64,000 nucleotides of DNA from an uncultured Alphaproteobacteria bacterium (GCA_902613845.1 CACMIW010000003.1:1-64000); one strand, 5' to 3'. Positions 16,448 to 26,150 are shown, counted from the stretch's first letter. Program-made: numbers and translations. Notes: generated from the letters alone by a model not told the origin.

Positions 16448-18122
16448 TAATCAAGATAGTATTAGTGGCTATGAGTTCATCAGCATAATTGAATGAATTA
16501 TGATTTATTAATTCATAAATAACAAGATTAGTTAGAACTCTCTCAACAAACATTCTTGTTTCTCTTGATGGTATAGACTCAATTAAAAGAAAACTATCAT
16601 CATTAAATGTAGTTTTTTTCATCCATTTTGAAAGATTTCCTGGCCCTGCATTATATGAGATTAAAGCCTTTAGCAAATCTCCATTGATATAATTTATAGA
16701 TAATAAATTTTGAAGGTAGAGGCTACCTGTTTCAACATTAATTTCAGGATCATATAATATTCTCGGATTAGACTTAAATTTATGTTTTTTATTTACCATT
16801 CGAGCAGTTGAAGGAAGAATTTGCATCAATCCATATGCACTTTTACCACTTTTTGCAAAAGCACTAAACTGCGACTCTTGTCTAATCATGCTAATAATAA
16901 TAGTTGGGTCAATATTATTGAAATTATAATCTTGGATCCATTTTGGTGTTGGATATAAAAAATCTATCGGGGCGTCATCTTTAAACAAGTATTTTGCTGT
17001 TTTAATTTGCAAGGAACTCAGATCATTTTTAATAGAAAAATTTAGGATTAGTCTTTTAAATCTTTCATTTGTAATGTTTTGAAGTCTATTTAATTCTATC
17101 TCTGCAATTGGAAGTTCATCGATTTCAATTAAGGCCTGAATTCTCTCACCTAATTTGGTATTTAAAAATGACTCAAGATCTGAGCTCATTAATGAGGTAT
17201 TAAATTCAAAGTCTTGAATGGTTTTATCTAAAATTCTACAAGATAAAATTGAGTATATATTAAAACTTGGTTTGCAAGATTTATTTAGAGCTTCTAAAGA
17301 TGCTTTGAAAGTAATTTCATCATTAGCGTCTTTTGTTGAGGATAAAAATGACCAATAAGCACCAGCATCCCTTAACCATTTGTTATCTGAAATTTTTGAG
17401 AGTATTAAAAATTGTCTCGAGGCTTTTTGGTATTTCCCTTTTCTATAATATGAGAGACCTTTAATCCATAAGCCCTCATCGTATGGTTGACTCAAGAAAG
17501 CTTCATCATTTAAAACATTTATCGCCTTATCATCTAAATCTGCAAGGTAGTAGCCATTGGCAATTTTGGAAAGTAGAAAAGATTTTTCTTTTTGATTAAA
17601 ATATTTTATGTGGTGGTTTAAATACTCTAATGCTCCAGTAGGCCATCCTCTTCCAACTCTTGATCTTACAGTATTGTAAATACTAATTTTTTTTGAGTAA
17701 TTTTTATTTGAAAATATTTTATTTGATTTAGTGGAGACAGTTTCTTGTGACTTATCTTTTTGAAAAATCTCATCAAAAAGTGGGTATGAATTTTTTTTTG
17801 GTTTTTTTGCCCCATCCGGCATTCTTCTTACTCCCAATTTATAAATCCTTCTAGCTTCGTAATGATCACTATATTCACTCAACCAATCTCGGAGCTCTAA
17901 AAAACTAGAGCGATGTGCTGTTGGATGAAGAAGTTTTAAAGCTTGTACATGACCCAAAAGAATTAAATCATCTAGTTTTGCTATATCTTTATCACCTTTA
18001 TCAAAATTTCCATTTCTGTAATCATTAAAAATACTTTTATAAAGGCCGATATCTTTAGTGCTAAGGGCAAAGATACTCTGTGAGTAAAAAAACGTTACAA
18101 TTAATAAAACGATAATTCTCAT
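16440..18122 (-). CDS. slt: Soluble lytic murein transglycosylase (Slt)
   Basis: A periplasmic peptidoglycan-cleaving enzyme. The first 20 residues form a signal peptide (MRIIVLLIVTFFYSQSIFA). A long helical repeat region follows, and the last third is an SLT domain with the catalytic glutamate in MIRQESQFS, then GLMQILPSTAR and YNAGPGN. The frame can begin upstream at TTG 18134. I choose the ATG at 18122 because it follows a GGTGGA ribosome-binding site, gives a clean signal peptide, and starts one base after the upstream stop. Length 560 residues, normal for alphaproteobacterial Slt. Confidence 0.93.
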   Translation of the reverse strand: MRIIVLLIVTFFYSQSIFALSTKDIGLYKSIFNDYRNGNFDKGDKDIAKLDDLILLGHVQALKLLHPTAHRSSFLELRDWLSEYSDHYEARRIYKLGVRRMPDGAKKPKKNSYPLFDEIFQKDKSQETVSTKSNKIFSNKNYSKKISIYNTVRSRVGRGWPTGALEYLNHHIKYFNQKEKSFLLSKIANGYYLADLDDKAINVLNDEAFLSQPYDEGLWIKGLSYYRKGKYQKASRQFLILSKISDNKWLRDAGAYWSFLSSTKDANDEITFKASLEALNKSCKPSFNIYSILSCRILDKTIQDFEFNTSLMSSDLESFLNTKLGERIQALIEIDELPIAEIELNRLQNITNERFKRLILNFSIKNDLSSLQIKTAKYLFKDDAPIDFLYPTPKWIQDYNFNNIDPTIIISMIRQESQFSAFAKSGKSAYGLMQILPSTARMVNKKHKFKSNPRILYDPEINVETGSLYLQNLLSINYINGDLLKALISYNAGPGNLSKWMKKTTFNDDSFLLIESIPSRETRMFVERVLTNLVIYELINHNSFNYADELIATNTILIND

Positions 18123-18123
18123 T

Positions 18124-18801
18124 CTATCCACCAAGCTGCTTTTTAATTTCCTTTAAATCTTCCCAAGCATCTTTCTTAAGTTCTGGATTGTTTATTAACA
18201 AAGATGGCTCATAAAGCACACGGCATTTTTTGGGTACTACGTCATTCGGGGTGTTGAAATCAAACCACTTTCCACGAAGAGACATGGAAGACAAGTCTGC
18301 AGCCAATAACATTTTTATGCAATAATTTGACATAATTATTAAATATTTTGGGTTAATCAATTCAATCAACCGATAATTGATAAGTTGTAAAATTGAATTC
18401 ATTCTGTGGTTATTATCAAACTCACTGAGTCCCCTTGGTATATAAGACACTAAGCTTATTTGTTTCCTATCTAATTTTATGGAGGAAAGCATTTTATCGA
18501 ATAACTCACCATTTGCTTTATCTATTATCTTTTCATCAGTAATATCGCATTTACCGTAAAAAAATAAAATCTTCGAATTTTTATCACCTTCTACTAAATT
18601 GATTGGTTGATTAATATTGAACTTTAATAATTCATTTTTTAAAAAATCCTCTATTTGATCAATACTGGTGGCTTTGCTTGGACTATTGATAATATCTCTA
18701 TTTATTTGGTTATCGGAATCATTTTGAGATTTTTTTACTTGAAATTCCTCCAGATTCATCAATTCCAAAAGAATATTTTTTTGGTAGTCTTGGTTATTCA
18801 T
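18124..18801 (-). CDS. Uracil-DNA glycosylase superfamily protein (family 4-like) with degenerate active site
   Basis: The C-terminal 150 residues follow the family 4 UDG pattern. GELFDKMLSSIKLDR matches the GQLLDxMLxxIGLDR helix, and LINPKYLIIMSNYCIKMLL, SLRGKW and DAWEDLKEIKKQL align with later family segments. The key motifs are lost: GEAPG is replaced by FYGKCD, and the catalytic FHPAYLLR by LYEPSLLIN. No CxxC is seen for the iron-sulfur cluster. The N-terminal 75 residues are low-complexity and polar, as in alphaproteobacterial homologues. It is probably not a normal glycosylase. Its ATG shares CATG with the divergent TPR gene. The family call is moderately sure; activity is doubtful. 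Confidence 0.65.
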   Translation of the reverse strand: MNNQDYQKNILLELMNLEEFQVKKSQNDSDNQINRDIINSPSKATSIDQIEDFLKNELLKFNINQPINLVEGDKNSKILFFYGKCDITDEKIIDKANGELFDKMLSSIKLDRKQISLVSYIPRGLSEFDNNHRMNSILQLINYRLIELINPKYLIIMSNYCIKMLLAADLSSMSLRGKWFDFNTPNDVVPKKCRVLYEPSLLINNPELKKDAWEDLKEIKKQLGG

Positions 18802-20398
18802 GATTAAAAAATTATCTTTTAGTTTATATTTTATATGTTTTTTTGGATTTATTGTATATGCATATGGGTCTCAATTAAAAAATACTTTCGAAAATCAACT
18901 TCTAAGTTCAATTTATTCTGAATACAATAATGATTATTTAATTTGGGAAAAATTACCAGCTTATGATTTTTCAAATGACCATACTTCAACCTTACTAAGT
19001 AATATTATTATAGGGAATTATACTTTTGATAATATTAGTGAAATTGAAAATGGATTTATTCATGAAATTATTCTTTTTCTCAAGAATCTAGGTGATGACA
19101 AATGCTTAAATATTCCTGACAAAAAACAAATTTATATTTTTGAAGAGGCTATACTAAAAAGCATAAATTTTTGGATGAATTATTGTAATAAACACAATGT
19201 TCAAAATAATTTAGAAAATTTGAATGAAATTGATAGTCGCTTTACAAATTTAAGATATATCAATACTATTTATTACTATCATCACCAAAAAGACCTCAAC
19301 AGTTTAAAAAAAATTAATGAAGAAATATCATCAAATATAGAAACACTCTCTATCTTTAATTCTAAAGAATTAAATGTAATGGAAAGTATTTTCAATTATC
19401 ATAATATCAATTTTCCACTGGCAGATTTTATTCAGTCATCAACTACTTTTAATAATTTGTCTATTGAATTAGATCAAAATTACGTAGTTAAGGATTATGA
19501 AGACATAATATATCTTCAACTATTTCAAACTAGCACTTATTATTTTTATGCGCGTGAGTATAAAAAAGCACTTGCTTTATTATCTTATTTAATTGAAATA
19601 AATCCAGATAATAGGGATTATTATCTTTATAAAAAAATTTCATTTTTAGCAGAATTAAATCCAAGTAAAGAAATACTAAAATTAATTAAAAATTTTACCC
19701 CATCTGACAAAAATTTTAATTTTTTTAAAAACTACCTTTATATCTCAACATCATTTGAATTAGACACTGATATGAGTGACTTAGTGTATTTTATAAATAA
19801 TAGCGATCATCAAACTGATTGGATAAATATAGAGTTATCATTTCTTGTTGCGATGGAAATGTACTTTTTAAATGATAATAGTGGTGCTTTAGAGTTTATA
19901 AACGATTGTTGCATGAGCACTATAGAGAATTCTGATGATGCAATTCATCTTTTTAAATATGGTATTTTGTTAGAGAGAAATAATGAAATTAAAAAAGCTG
20001 AAGAAATTATCCAAAAAAGTATTGATATATCTAAAAGTTCATATCCTTACATATTAAATTATCTTGCATATTTATGGGTTGAGAATGATAGAAAATTAGA
20101 TCTTGCAGAAAGTATGCTTCAAAAGGCAGTAAAAGACTCAAATTATAATGATGGGGCTATACTTGATAGTTTGGGATGGCTTTATTTTAAGAAAGATAAC
20201 TTAGATTTGGCAGAAAAATGGATTTATGATGCTTATCAACTTGAACCCTCAGAGCCAGAAATAATAGATCATTTATCTCAAATATATTATGAATTAGGCA
20301 GATACAAAGAATCAAAATTTTTAGATAATAAAATTATACTATTTCATAAAGATTATTTTAAATACGAGGAAGTTTTAGGCAGAAATGAAAATAAATAA
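18800..20398 (+). CDS. Exported tetratricopeptide repeat protein
   Basis: A 532-residue protein with an N-terminal signal peptide or anchor (LSFSLYFICFFGFIVYAYGSQ). TPR-like helical pairs are clearest in the last third: YPYILNYLAYLWVEN, GAILDSLGWLYFKKDNLDLA and AYQLEPSEPEIIDHLSQIYY. It overlaps ispE by 14 bases. A TPR gene directly before ispE is common in alphaproteobacteria, but its function is not established. It probably acts as a periplasmic scaffold. Its start codon overlaps that of the divergent UDG-like gene. Confidence 0.82.
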   Translation: MIKKLSFSLYFICFFGFIVYAYGSQLKNTFENQLLSSIYSEYNNDYLIWEKLPAYDFSNDHTSTLLSNIIIGNYTFDNISEIENGFIHEIILFLKNLGDDKCLNIPDKKQIYIFEEAILKSINFWMNYCNKHNVQNNLENLNEIDSRFTNLRYINTIYYYHHQKDLNSLKKINEEISSNIETLSIFNSKELNVMESIFNYHNINFPLADFIQSSTTFNNLSIELDQNYVVKDYEDIIYLQLFQTSTYYFYAREYKKALALLSYLIEINPDNRDYYLYKKISFLAELNPSKEILKLIKNFTPSDKNFNFFKNYLYISTSFELDTDMSDLVYFINNSDHQTDWINIELSFLVAMEMYFLNDNSGALEFINDCCMSTIENSDDAIHLFKYGILLERNNEIKKAEEIIQKSIDISKSSYPYILNYLAYLWVENDRKLDLAESMLQKAVKDSNYNDGAILDSLGWLYFKKDNLDLAEKWIYDAYQLEPSEPEIIDHLSQIYYELGRYKESKFLDNKIILFHKDYFKYEEVLGRNENK

Positions 20399-21203
20399 AT
20401 TAACAAGCTATGCTAAAATAAATCTTGATTTAAAAATTAAATATTATGACAAAATTATCAAAAAACATAAGATTTCTTCTAAAGTCGTTCTTTTAAAATT
20501 AAATGATTTAATTAAGGTATCTTATTCTACAAAGTTACAAATTACTTATTACGATCAAAATAAAAAAATAATCAAATTGAAAAATGATATTATAAAAAAA
20601 TCAATTCTATTTTTTGATAGAAAATACAAAACTAAAACAAAATTGAAATTTTTAGTTTACAAAAAAATACCAGTTGGTTATGGATTAGGAGGCGGATCCT
20701 CAAATGCAGCCTCAATTTTAAAATTTCTATATAAATATCATCAAATTACTTCAAAAAACTTTGAAAAAGATGCACCTTTAATTGGTTCAGATGTAATTAT
20801 TTTTAAAGATAAATATCCAAAAATAATTGATGGATTAAGTCAGTATAAATACCTCAATGCAAAAAAATATTATTGGAGGAAAGTTTACCTAATTTTTCCT
20901 TCACAAAAAAATTTAACTAAAAAAATTTATAATTATTTTAAAAACCATAATATGGGAGCAAAAAAACAACTAATATCTCAAAATAACTTAACTAGTTCAT
21001 CCATGTTGCTAAATAAAGAGTTTAAAGAATTATTTATGTTCCTTTTGGATTATAGGAAAGATTTCTTAAAATTTGGTATGAGTGGTAGTGGATCTTCAAT
21101 TTTTGTATCTTTCAAGAAAATCGCAAAAGAAAGGTGGATTTTTAGGGAGATTAATAAATTTTATCCTTCAGTTAGAATTGAAAAATCCTCTTATTTCGGA
21201 TAA
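20385..21203 (+). CDS. ispE: 4-diphosphocytidyl-2-C-methyl-D-erythritol kinase
   Basis: IspE is the fourth enzyme of the MEP isoprenoid pathway. This GHMP kinase shows the ATP-binding loop PVGYGLGGGSSNAAS, the N-terminal SYAKINLDLKI, an aspartate in PLIGSDVIIF, and the C-terminal KFGMSGSGSSIFV. At 272 residues it is slightly short. It is very lysine- and isoleucine-rich, as expected in AT-rich coding. The ATG overlaps the end of the TPR gene by 14 bases. Confidence 0.92.
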   Translation: MKINKLTSYAKINLDLKIKYYDKIIKKHKISSKVVLLKLNDLIKVSYSTKLQITYYDQNKKIIKLKNDIIKKSILFFDRKYKTKTKLKFLVYKKIPVGYGLGGGSSNAASILKFLYKYHQITSKNFEKDAPLIGSDVIIFKDKYPKIIDGLSQYKYLNAKKYYWRKVYLIFPSQKNLTKKIYNYFKNHNMGAKKQLISQNNLTSSSMLLNKEFKELFMFLLDYRKDFLKFGMSGSGSSIFVSFKKIAKERWIFREINKFYPSVRIEKSSYFG

Positions 21204-21219
21204 GTTCTTTAAATCCTGA

Positions 21220-21294
21220 TGGGGCGTAGCCAAGCGGTAAGGCACCGGTTTTTGGTATCGGCATGCGTAGGTTCGAATCCTACCGCCCCAGCCA
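21220..21294 (+). tRNA. tRNA-Gln (anticodon TTG)
   Basis: A complete 75-base cloverleaf. The acceptor stem TGGGGCG pairs with CGCCCCA. The anticodon stem CCGGT/ATCGG has one G-T pair, and the seven-base loop TTTTGGT carries anticodon TTG. The T arm has GGTTCGAATCC. The discriminator G and CCA are encoded (21291-21294). It sits between ispE and uup. Confidence 0.96.
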
Positions 21295-21319
21295 TATCTA
21301 AGCTATAAATTGAAATAAT

Positions 21320-23137
21320 ATGAAACAACTTTTATTTTCACTTAAAGAGGGATCAGTTAGTTATCATAAAAAAGAAATTTTAAAGGAACTTGATATAAAT
21401 ATTCATCGAAAAGATTTTATTGCGCTTGTTGGTAAAAATGGGGCAGGGAAATCAACCCTAATGAATGTCATATCAGGTCAACATGATATTGATGCTGGTG
21501 AAAAATGGAGTATTGATAATTTTGCTGTAAATTATTTCAACCAAAATTTTGTATTAAATGATGATAATAACACCGTTGAGCAAGAAATTTTATCTGTAAT
21601 CAAAAATCAAGATAATAATTATGAGATAGATATATTTTGCAATAATTTAAGTATTGATAAAAACAGTTTAATTAAACATTTATCTGGGGGGCAAAAAAGG
21701 AGAGTAGGGCTAATCAAAAATTTAATCAAACCATCTGATCTTTTGCTATTAGATGAACCAACTAATCATTTAGACTTGGACACAATTGTTTGGCTAGAAA
21801 ATTATTTGAAAAAACTAGATTGTGCAATTTTATGTGTAAGTCATGATAGACAATTTCTAAAAAACTTTACAAATAAAATATTATGGATAGATCGATCTAA
21901 AATAAAAATAAACTACAAAGGTTATAGTGATTTTGATAATTGGTCTGAGACTCTTTTATCACAAGAAGAGAGAGAATTACAAAATAGGAAGCAATTTGTC
22001 AATTTAGAGGTGAATTGGGCTAATAAAGGAGTTAAAGCAAGAGTTAAAAGAAATACCAGAAGGTTAGAACAAGCTAAAGACTTAAAGGAAAATTTAGACA
22101 AAGATATTAGCGAATTTAAAAAAGCTACAAAAAAGATTGAAATTAATCAAATTTATGAGAATTCAAAGAATTTTAAAAATGTTGCAGAGTTTCACAATGC
22201 AGAATTTTACTATGAAGAAGATAATAAAAATTTTATTTTAAAAAACTTTAATTTAAAAATAAGCAAAAAAGATAGAATTGGTCTTTTGGGAGGTAATGGA
22301 TCTGGAAAAACAACTTTTTTAAAAATTTTACTTAATGAACTGAATTTAAAATCGGGAACTTTAAAATTAAGAAAAGAGTTAGAGTTTTCCTATTTTGATC
22401 AATTAAGAAATGATTTAAAAGATAATTTACCAATAAAGAAGGTCTTAGTCCCCTCTGGTGGCGATTACTTAAAAACGCAGGGTAAAGAGAGACATGTATG
22501 CAGTTATTTAAAAGATTTCCATTTTGATCCATCTAAAGCAAATGATCCTGTCGGGAGTTTATCTGGTGGAATGAAAAATCGACTACTTTTATCAAAAGTC
22601 TTATCAAATCCTAAAAGTGGCTTAATCTTAGATGAGCCTACTAATGACCTTGATATTGATACTTTAGATTTAGTAGAGTCTATACTTTCTAATTACAACG
22701 GGACTCTCGTAGTTGTCTCACACAATAGAGATTTTTTAGACAAATTAGTAAATAAAATATTATTTTTTAAAGGAAATGGTGATGTTTTGTTATTTAATGG
22801 TGGCTATCATGACTTCTTAAAAAACAAAGATCTTCTTGAAAATGATACTAATAACTATTCTCAAAATGAAAATAAATCTGAAAAGAAAAATTTAAATTTA
22901 AAAAATTTACATAAAAAAAAGTTAACCTTTAAATTACAATATGAGCTTAATAATTTACCCAAGCAAATAGACCTTTTGAAAGAAGAAATTGTTCATTTTG
23001 AAAAAATCATAGAGGCACCAGATCTTTATAAAAAGGACTATGAGTTATTTATTAGCACAACTAAAAAATTAGGCTCTCTCCAAATAGAATTGGAAAATAA
23101 AGAGCAAAGATGGCTAGAACTCATGGAATTAAATTAG
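21320..23137 (+). CDS. uup: ABC-F family ATPase, Uup type
   Basis: ABC-F proteins are cytoplasmic ribosome-associated ATPases without membrane domains. This 605-residue protein has two nucleotide-binding domains. The first has VGKNGAGKST, SGGQKRR and LLLDEPTNHLD. The second has LGGNGSGKTT, SGGMKNR and LILDEPTNDLDIDTLD. The second motif plus a C-terminal coiled coil of about 80 residues (from KKKLTFKLQYEL) indicate the Uup subgroup. It follows the tRNA by 25 bases, with the CCA-type enzyme 3 bases downstream. Confidence 0.92.
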   Translation: MKQLLFSLKEGSVSYHKKEILKELDINIHRKDFIALVGKNGAGKSTLMNVISGQHDIDAGEKWSIDNFAVNYFNQNFVLNDDNNTVEQEILSVIKNQDNNYEIDIFCNNLSIDKNSLIKHLSGGQKRRVGLIKNLIKPSDLLLLDEPTNHLDLDTIVWLENYLKKLDCAILCVSHDRQFLKNFTNKILWIDRSKIKINYKGYSDFDNWSETLLSQEERELQNRKQFVNLEVNWANKGVKARVKRNTRRLEQAKDLKENLDKDISEFKKATKKIEINQIYENSKNFKNVAEFHNAEFYYEEDNKNFILKNFNLKISKKDRIGLLGGNGSGKTTFLKILLNELNLKSGTLKLRKELEFSYFDQLRNDLKDNLPIKKVLVPSGGDYLKTQGKERHVCSYLKDFHFDPSKANDPVGSLSGGMKNRLLLSKVLSNPKSGLILDEPTNDLDIDTLDLVESILSNYNGTLVVVSHNRDFLDKLVNKILFFKGNGDVLLFNGGYHDFLKNKDLLENDTNNYSQNENKSEKKNLNLKNLHKKKLTFKLQYELNNLPKQIDLLKEEIVHFEKIIEAPDLYKKDYELFISTTKKLGSLQIELENKEQRWLELMELN

Positions 23138-23140
23138 AAG

Positions 23141-23866
23141 ATGAATTTAAAAAAAAAAGTTGAAGAAATCTCTAATATTTCTCATTTTGATGAAATCTGC
23201 AGTATGCTTCCATTTGAAAAAAAGGATATTTATCTTATTGGAGGAGCTACTAGGTCTTTATTATCGGATAATCACGAAAACAAAGATATTGATGTAGTTA
23301 TTCCAGAATTAGATGATCGAACGGTCGATAAAATTTTAGATAAATATGATAGTGCAAAATATTATCAAGCTTATAAAAGTATATCGTTCGAATTAGGTGA
23401 TTTTGAGTTCCAGATAAATTCATTTAGAAAAGATGTAGCCCCATCTGGAAGACATTCAAAAATTGCTAATGCCTTGAGTATTAAAGAGGACTCTTTAAGA
23501 AGAGATTTTACATTTAATAGCATATACATAAATTTAATCGGGGAGGTGTTCGATTTTTATTCAGGTGTTGAGCATTTTAAAAATAACTACTTGAAGTTTA
23601 TTTTTGACCCAATTGTACAAATTCAAAAAGATTATCTAAGGGCAATAAGATATATCAGGTTTCTTTCATTATTTGAAAATACAAAAACCTTTCCAGCTGA
23701 TTTGGAAGCTATAATGTTACTCTCAAAAAACATTACAGATTTTGTAAAAGAGAAAAAAATATCACAAGAGCTTAATAAGATCTACAAGATGCCATTTCCA
23801 AAAAATACCATTACTTTTTTAAAAGCGAATAATGAGCTGAGGCAATTTTTAGATTTTTTATCTTAA
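23141..23866 (+). CDS. Short CCA-adding/poly(A) polymerase-type nucleotidyltransferase
   Basis: This is a class II nucleotidyltransferase of the CCA tRNA/PcnB family. Visible parts are the head (LIGGATRSLL, then the metal-binding KDIDVVIP), RRDFTFNSIYI, the neck DYLRAIRYIRFLSLF, and KKISQELNKIYKM matching the ERIxxELxKIL segment. The protein stops at 241 residues, while alphaproteobacterial relatives are about 380-420, so the body and tail domains are missing. The VRD of the head motif reads TRS. No frameshift is visible, and the stop shares TTAA with trmL. It could be a minimal A- or CCA-adding enzyme. Confidence 0.8.
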   Translation: MNLKKKVEEISNISHFDEICSMLPFEKKDIYLIGGATRSLLSDNHENKDIDVVIPELDDRTVDKILDKYDSAKYYQAYKSISFELGDFEFQINSFRKDVAPSGRHSKIANALSIKEDSLRRDFTFNSIYINLIGEVFDFYSGVEHFKNNYLKFIFDPIVQIQKDYLRAIRYIRFLSLFENTKTFPADLEAIMLLSKNITDFVKEKKISQELNKIYKMPFPKNTITFLKANNELRQFLDFLS

Positions 23867-24318
23867 AAATCAGCTTTAATTGATGAAACGACAATTGCAA
23901 CAGAGGTAGCAAGATTTAATGACCTTGTTTTGCTGCTTATCGGTATCGTTATTTTGTTATTGACAGTATTATGAATTGTTTCTGGCACACCTGCTGTTTC
24001 TTTTCCAAATAAAATAATATCATTATCTTCAAACTTAAACTCATAAAGATTATTGTCGGTTTTAGTAGTGGCTAAGATTATTCTGTTGTTATTCTTTTTT
24101 GAATATAAATAAAAATTATCCCAATTTTCATGATTTACAATTTCACAATGGTCTATGTAATCCATCACAGCGCCTTTAAATCTTTTATCTGTCATGGAGA
24201 AAGGCAAAGGTTTGATTATGTGAAGGGGAAACTCTAAACAAGCAGCGGTTCTGATAATCACACCTAGATTTTGAGGCATATCAGGCTGATAGAGACAAAT
24301 TGCAAATTTATGCGTCAT
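23863..24318 (-). CDS. trmL: tRNA (cytidine(34)-2'-O)-methyltransferase TrmL
   Basis: TrmL is a SPOUT methyltransferase that 2'-O-methylates the wobble base of tRNA-Leu isoacceptors. At 151 residues it has the family motifs: PDMPQNLGVIIRTAACL near the N-terminus, LFGKETAGVPE, and the knot region KTRSLNLATSVAIV. It is divergent from petABC, a neighbour it often has in alphaproteobacteria. The 3' end overlaps the CCA-type gene by four bases. Confidence 0.93.
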   Translation of the reverse strand: MTHKFAICLYQPDMPQNLGVIIRTAACLEFPLHIIKPLPFSMTDKRFKGAVMDYIDHCEIVNHENWDNFYLYSKKNNNRIILATTKTDNNLYEFKFEDNDIILFGKETAGVPETIHNTVNNKITIPISSKTRSLNLATSVAIVVSSIKADF

Positions 24319-24375
24319 GATGACTACTACTTATGCTACATCTTACTAATAAAATCTACTTAGATTTAAACCCAA

Positions 24376-24900
24376 ATGTCAGATAGTAAAAAACCAAGAA
24401 GAGATTTTATTAAATTATCAGCAATGACCCTAGGAGGGGTTGGGGCTGCTAGTTTGCTTATTCCTTTTATATCAAGCATGAATCCAGGCAAAGATACTCT
24501 AGCCTTGGCATCAACTGAAATAGATTTATCTCCCTTGGAAGAGGGCCAGAGTTTGACAGTAATATGGAGAGGTAAACCTGTTTTTATAAAGCATCGAACA
24601 AAAAGTGAAATTGACAGTGCTAGAAATATTTCTTTAGAGGAACTACCAGATGCAGAGGAGGACTCTGCTAGAGTTCAAAAAGATAATTGGTTAGTTGTAT
24701 TAGGTGTTTGTACTCATTTAGGTTGTGTACCTCTTGGACAAAAAGCTTCGGATACAAAAGGAGACTATGGCGGATGGTTTTGCCCTTGTCATGGTTCTCA
24801 TTATGACACTTCTGGCAGGATAAGAAAAGGCCCAGCTCCGACCAACTTACCTGTTCCCCCTTACGTTTTTTTAACTGATAACAGAATAAAGATAGGATAA
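24376..24900 (+). CDS. petA: Ubiquinol-cytochrome c reductase Rieske iron-sulfur subunit
   Basis: The Rieske subunit transfers electrons from ubiquinol to cytochrome c1. The 174-residue protein has a twin-arginine region ([11 protein letters not shown]) leading into a single membrane helix. The [2Fe-2S] site is formed by CTHLGC and CPCHGSHYD, and the typical [11 protein letters not shown] follows. It is the first gene of petABC, 57 bases from the divergent trmL gene; the promoter must lie in that gap. Confidence 0.97.
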   Translation: MSDSKKPRRDFIKLSAMTLGGVGAASLLIPFISSMNPGKDTLALASTEIDLSPLEEGQSLTVIWRGKPVFIKHRTKSEIDSARNISLEELPDAEEDSARVQKDNWLVVLGVCTHLGCVPLGQKASDTKGDYGGWFCPCHGSHYDTSGRIRKGPAPTNLPVPPYVFLTDNRIKIG

Positions 24901-24904
24901 TTTA

Positions 24905-26149
24905 ATGAGTTCAAATGAATTACAAGGTTACAAAAAAACACTAAATTCACCATACACTGGTATAAAAGGTTGGATTGACTCTAGACTTCCTCTTATAAGA
25001 ATGATGGAAGCAGAATACTTAAAGTTTCCCGTCCCTAAATCACTCAATTACTTTTGGTCATTTGGTGGTATAGCTATGTTTTGTCTTATAGGACTAATTT
25101 TAACTGGAATTTTTCTAGGGTTTCATTATAAGCCTTCAGCCGATGATGCCTTTGACTCTGTTGAAAGGATCATGAGAGACGTTAGTTTTGGTTGGTTAAT
25201 TAGATATTTACATGCCAACTTAGTGTCTTTTTTCTTTATAGCTACTTTTATTCACATTTTTAGAGCTTTATATTTTGGATCATACAAAGCACCCAGAGAG
25301 TTAGTCTACATTTTTGGTTTGACTATGTTTATGCTGATGATGGCAACTGCATTTCTAGGATATACACTCCCATGGGGTCAGATGTCTTATTGGGGAGCAA
25401 CAGTTATAACAAATCTCTTCTCAGCTATTCCTGTTGTAGGAGATGCGATACTTACATTACTTCTTGGTGACTTCACTGTTGGTGACTCAGCTGTTAATCG
25501 TTTTTATGTACTTCATTGGCTATTAGCTTTTGCAATTGTCGGTTTAGTAGTCTTTCACGTAATTACACTGCATATGACTGGTTCTAATAATCCGACTGGC
25601 ACAGAGCCTCAAAGCTGGGATGAAACAGTGAGTTTTCATCCATACGTAACTATTAAAGATCTAAATGCTACAATATTTTTCTTTATCATTTTGGCATTTA
25701 TTCTCTTTTATTACCCAAATATTTTAGGCCACTCCGATAATTACATCAAAGCTAACCCTATGGTAACTCCTGCACATATTGTGCCTGAGTGGTACTTTCT
25801 ACCTTTCTATGCAATACTTAGAGCTATTCCAGATAAACTAGGCGGTGTGATAGCTATGTTTAGCTCCATTCTAGCATTAGGCTTATTACCATGGCTGGAC
25901 ACATCTAAAGTTAGATCATGTTTATTTAGACCTATCTGGAGATACTGTGTTCTCTTGTTTGCTGTAAACTTTTTGGTTCTTATGTATGTTGGAGGTAAGC
26001 CTGCTGAAGGTCTTTATGTACTTATCTCAAGGATTGGAACTGCATATTGGTTTTTGTTTATATTTGTTTTAGCTCCACTTGTAGGATTTTTAGAAACACC
26101 ACGACAACCTCTAACTATCACAAATTATTTGCAAAGCAAAAAAGCCTAA
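24905..26149 (+). CDS. petB: Ubiquinol-cytochrome c reductase cytochrome b subunit
   Basis: Cytochrome b is the quinone-binding core of complex III. The 414-residue protein has about eight to nine membrane helices. Haem ligand histidines lie in the RYLHANLVSFFF...FIHIFRALY helix pair and in HWLLAFAIVGLVVFHVITLH. The Qo-site motif is PEWYFLPFYAILRAIPDK. It starts 4 bases after petA and is followed by petC after 1 base, so the operon is tightly coupled. Confidence 0.97.
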   Translation: MSSNELQGYKKTLNSPYTGIKGWIDSRLPLIRMMEAEYLKFPVPKSLNYFWSFGGIAMFCLIGLILTGIFLGFHYKPSADDAFDSVERIMRDVSFGWLIRYLHANLVSFFFIATFIHIFRALYFGSYKAPRELVYIFGLTMFMLMMATAFLGYTLPWGQMSYWGATVITNLFSAIPVVGDAILTLLLGDFTVGDSAVNRFYVLHWLLAFAIVGLVVFHVITLHMTGSNNPTGTEPQSWDETVSFHPYVTIKDLNATIFFFIILAFILFYYPNILGHSDNYIKANPMVTPAHIVPEWYFLPFYAILRAIPDKLGGVIAMFSSILALGLLPWLDTSKVRSCLFRPIWRYCVLLFAVNFLVLMYVGGKPAEGLYVLISRIGTAYWFLFIFVLAPLVGFLETPRQPLTITNYLQSKKA

Positions 26150-26150
26150 T

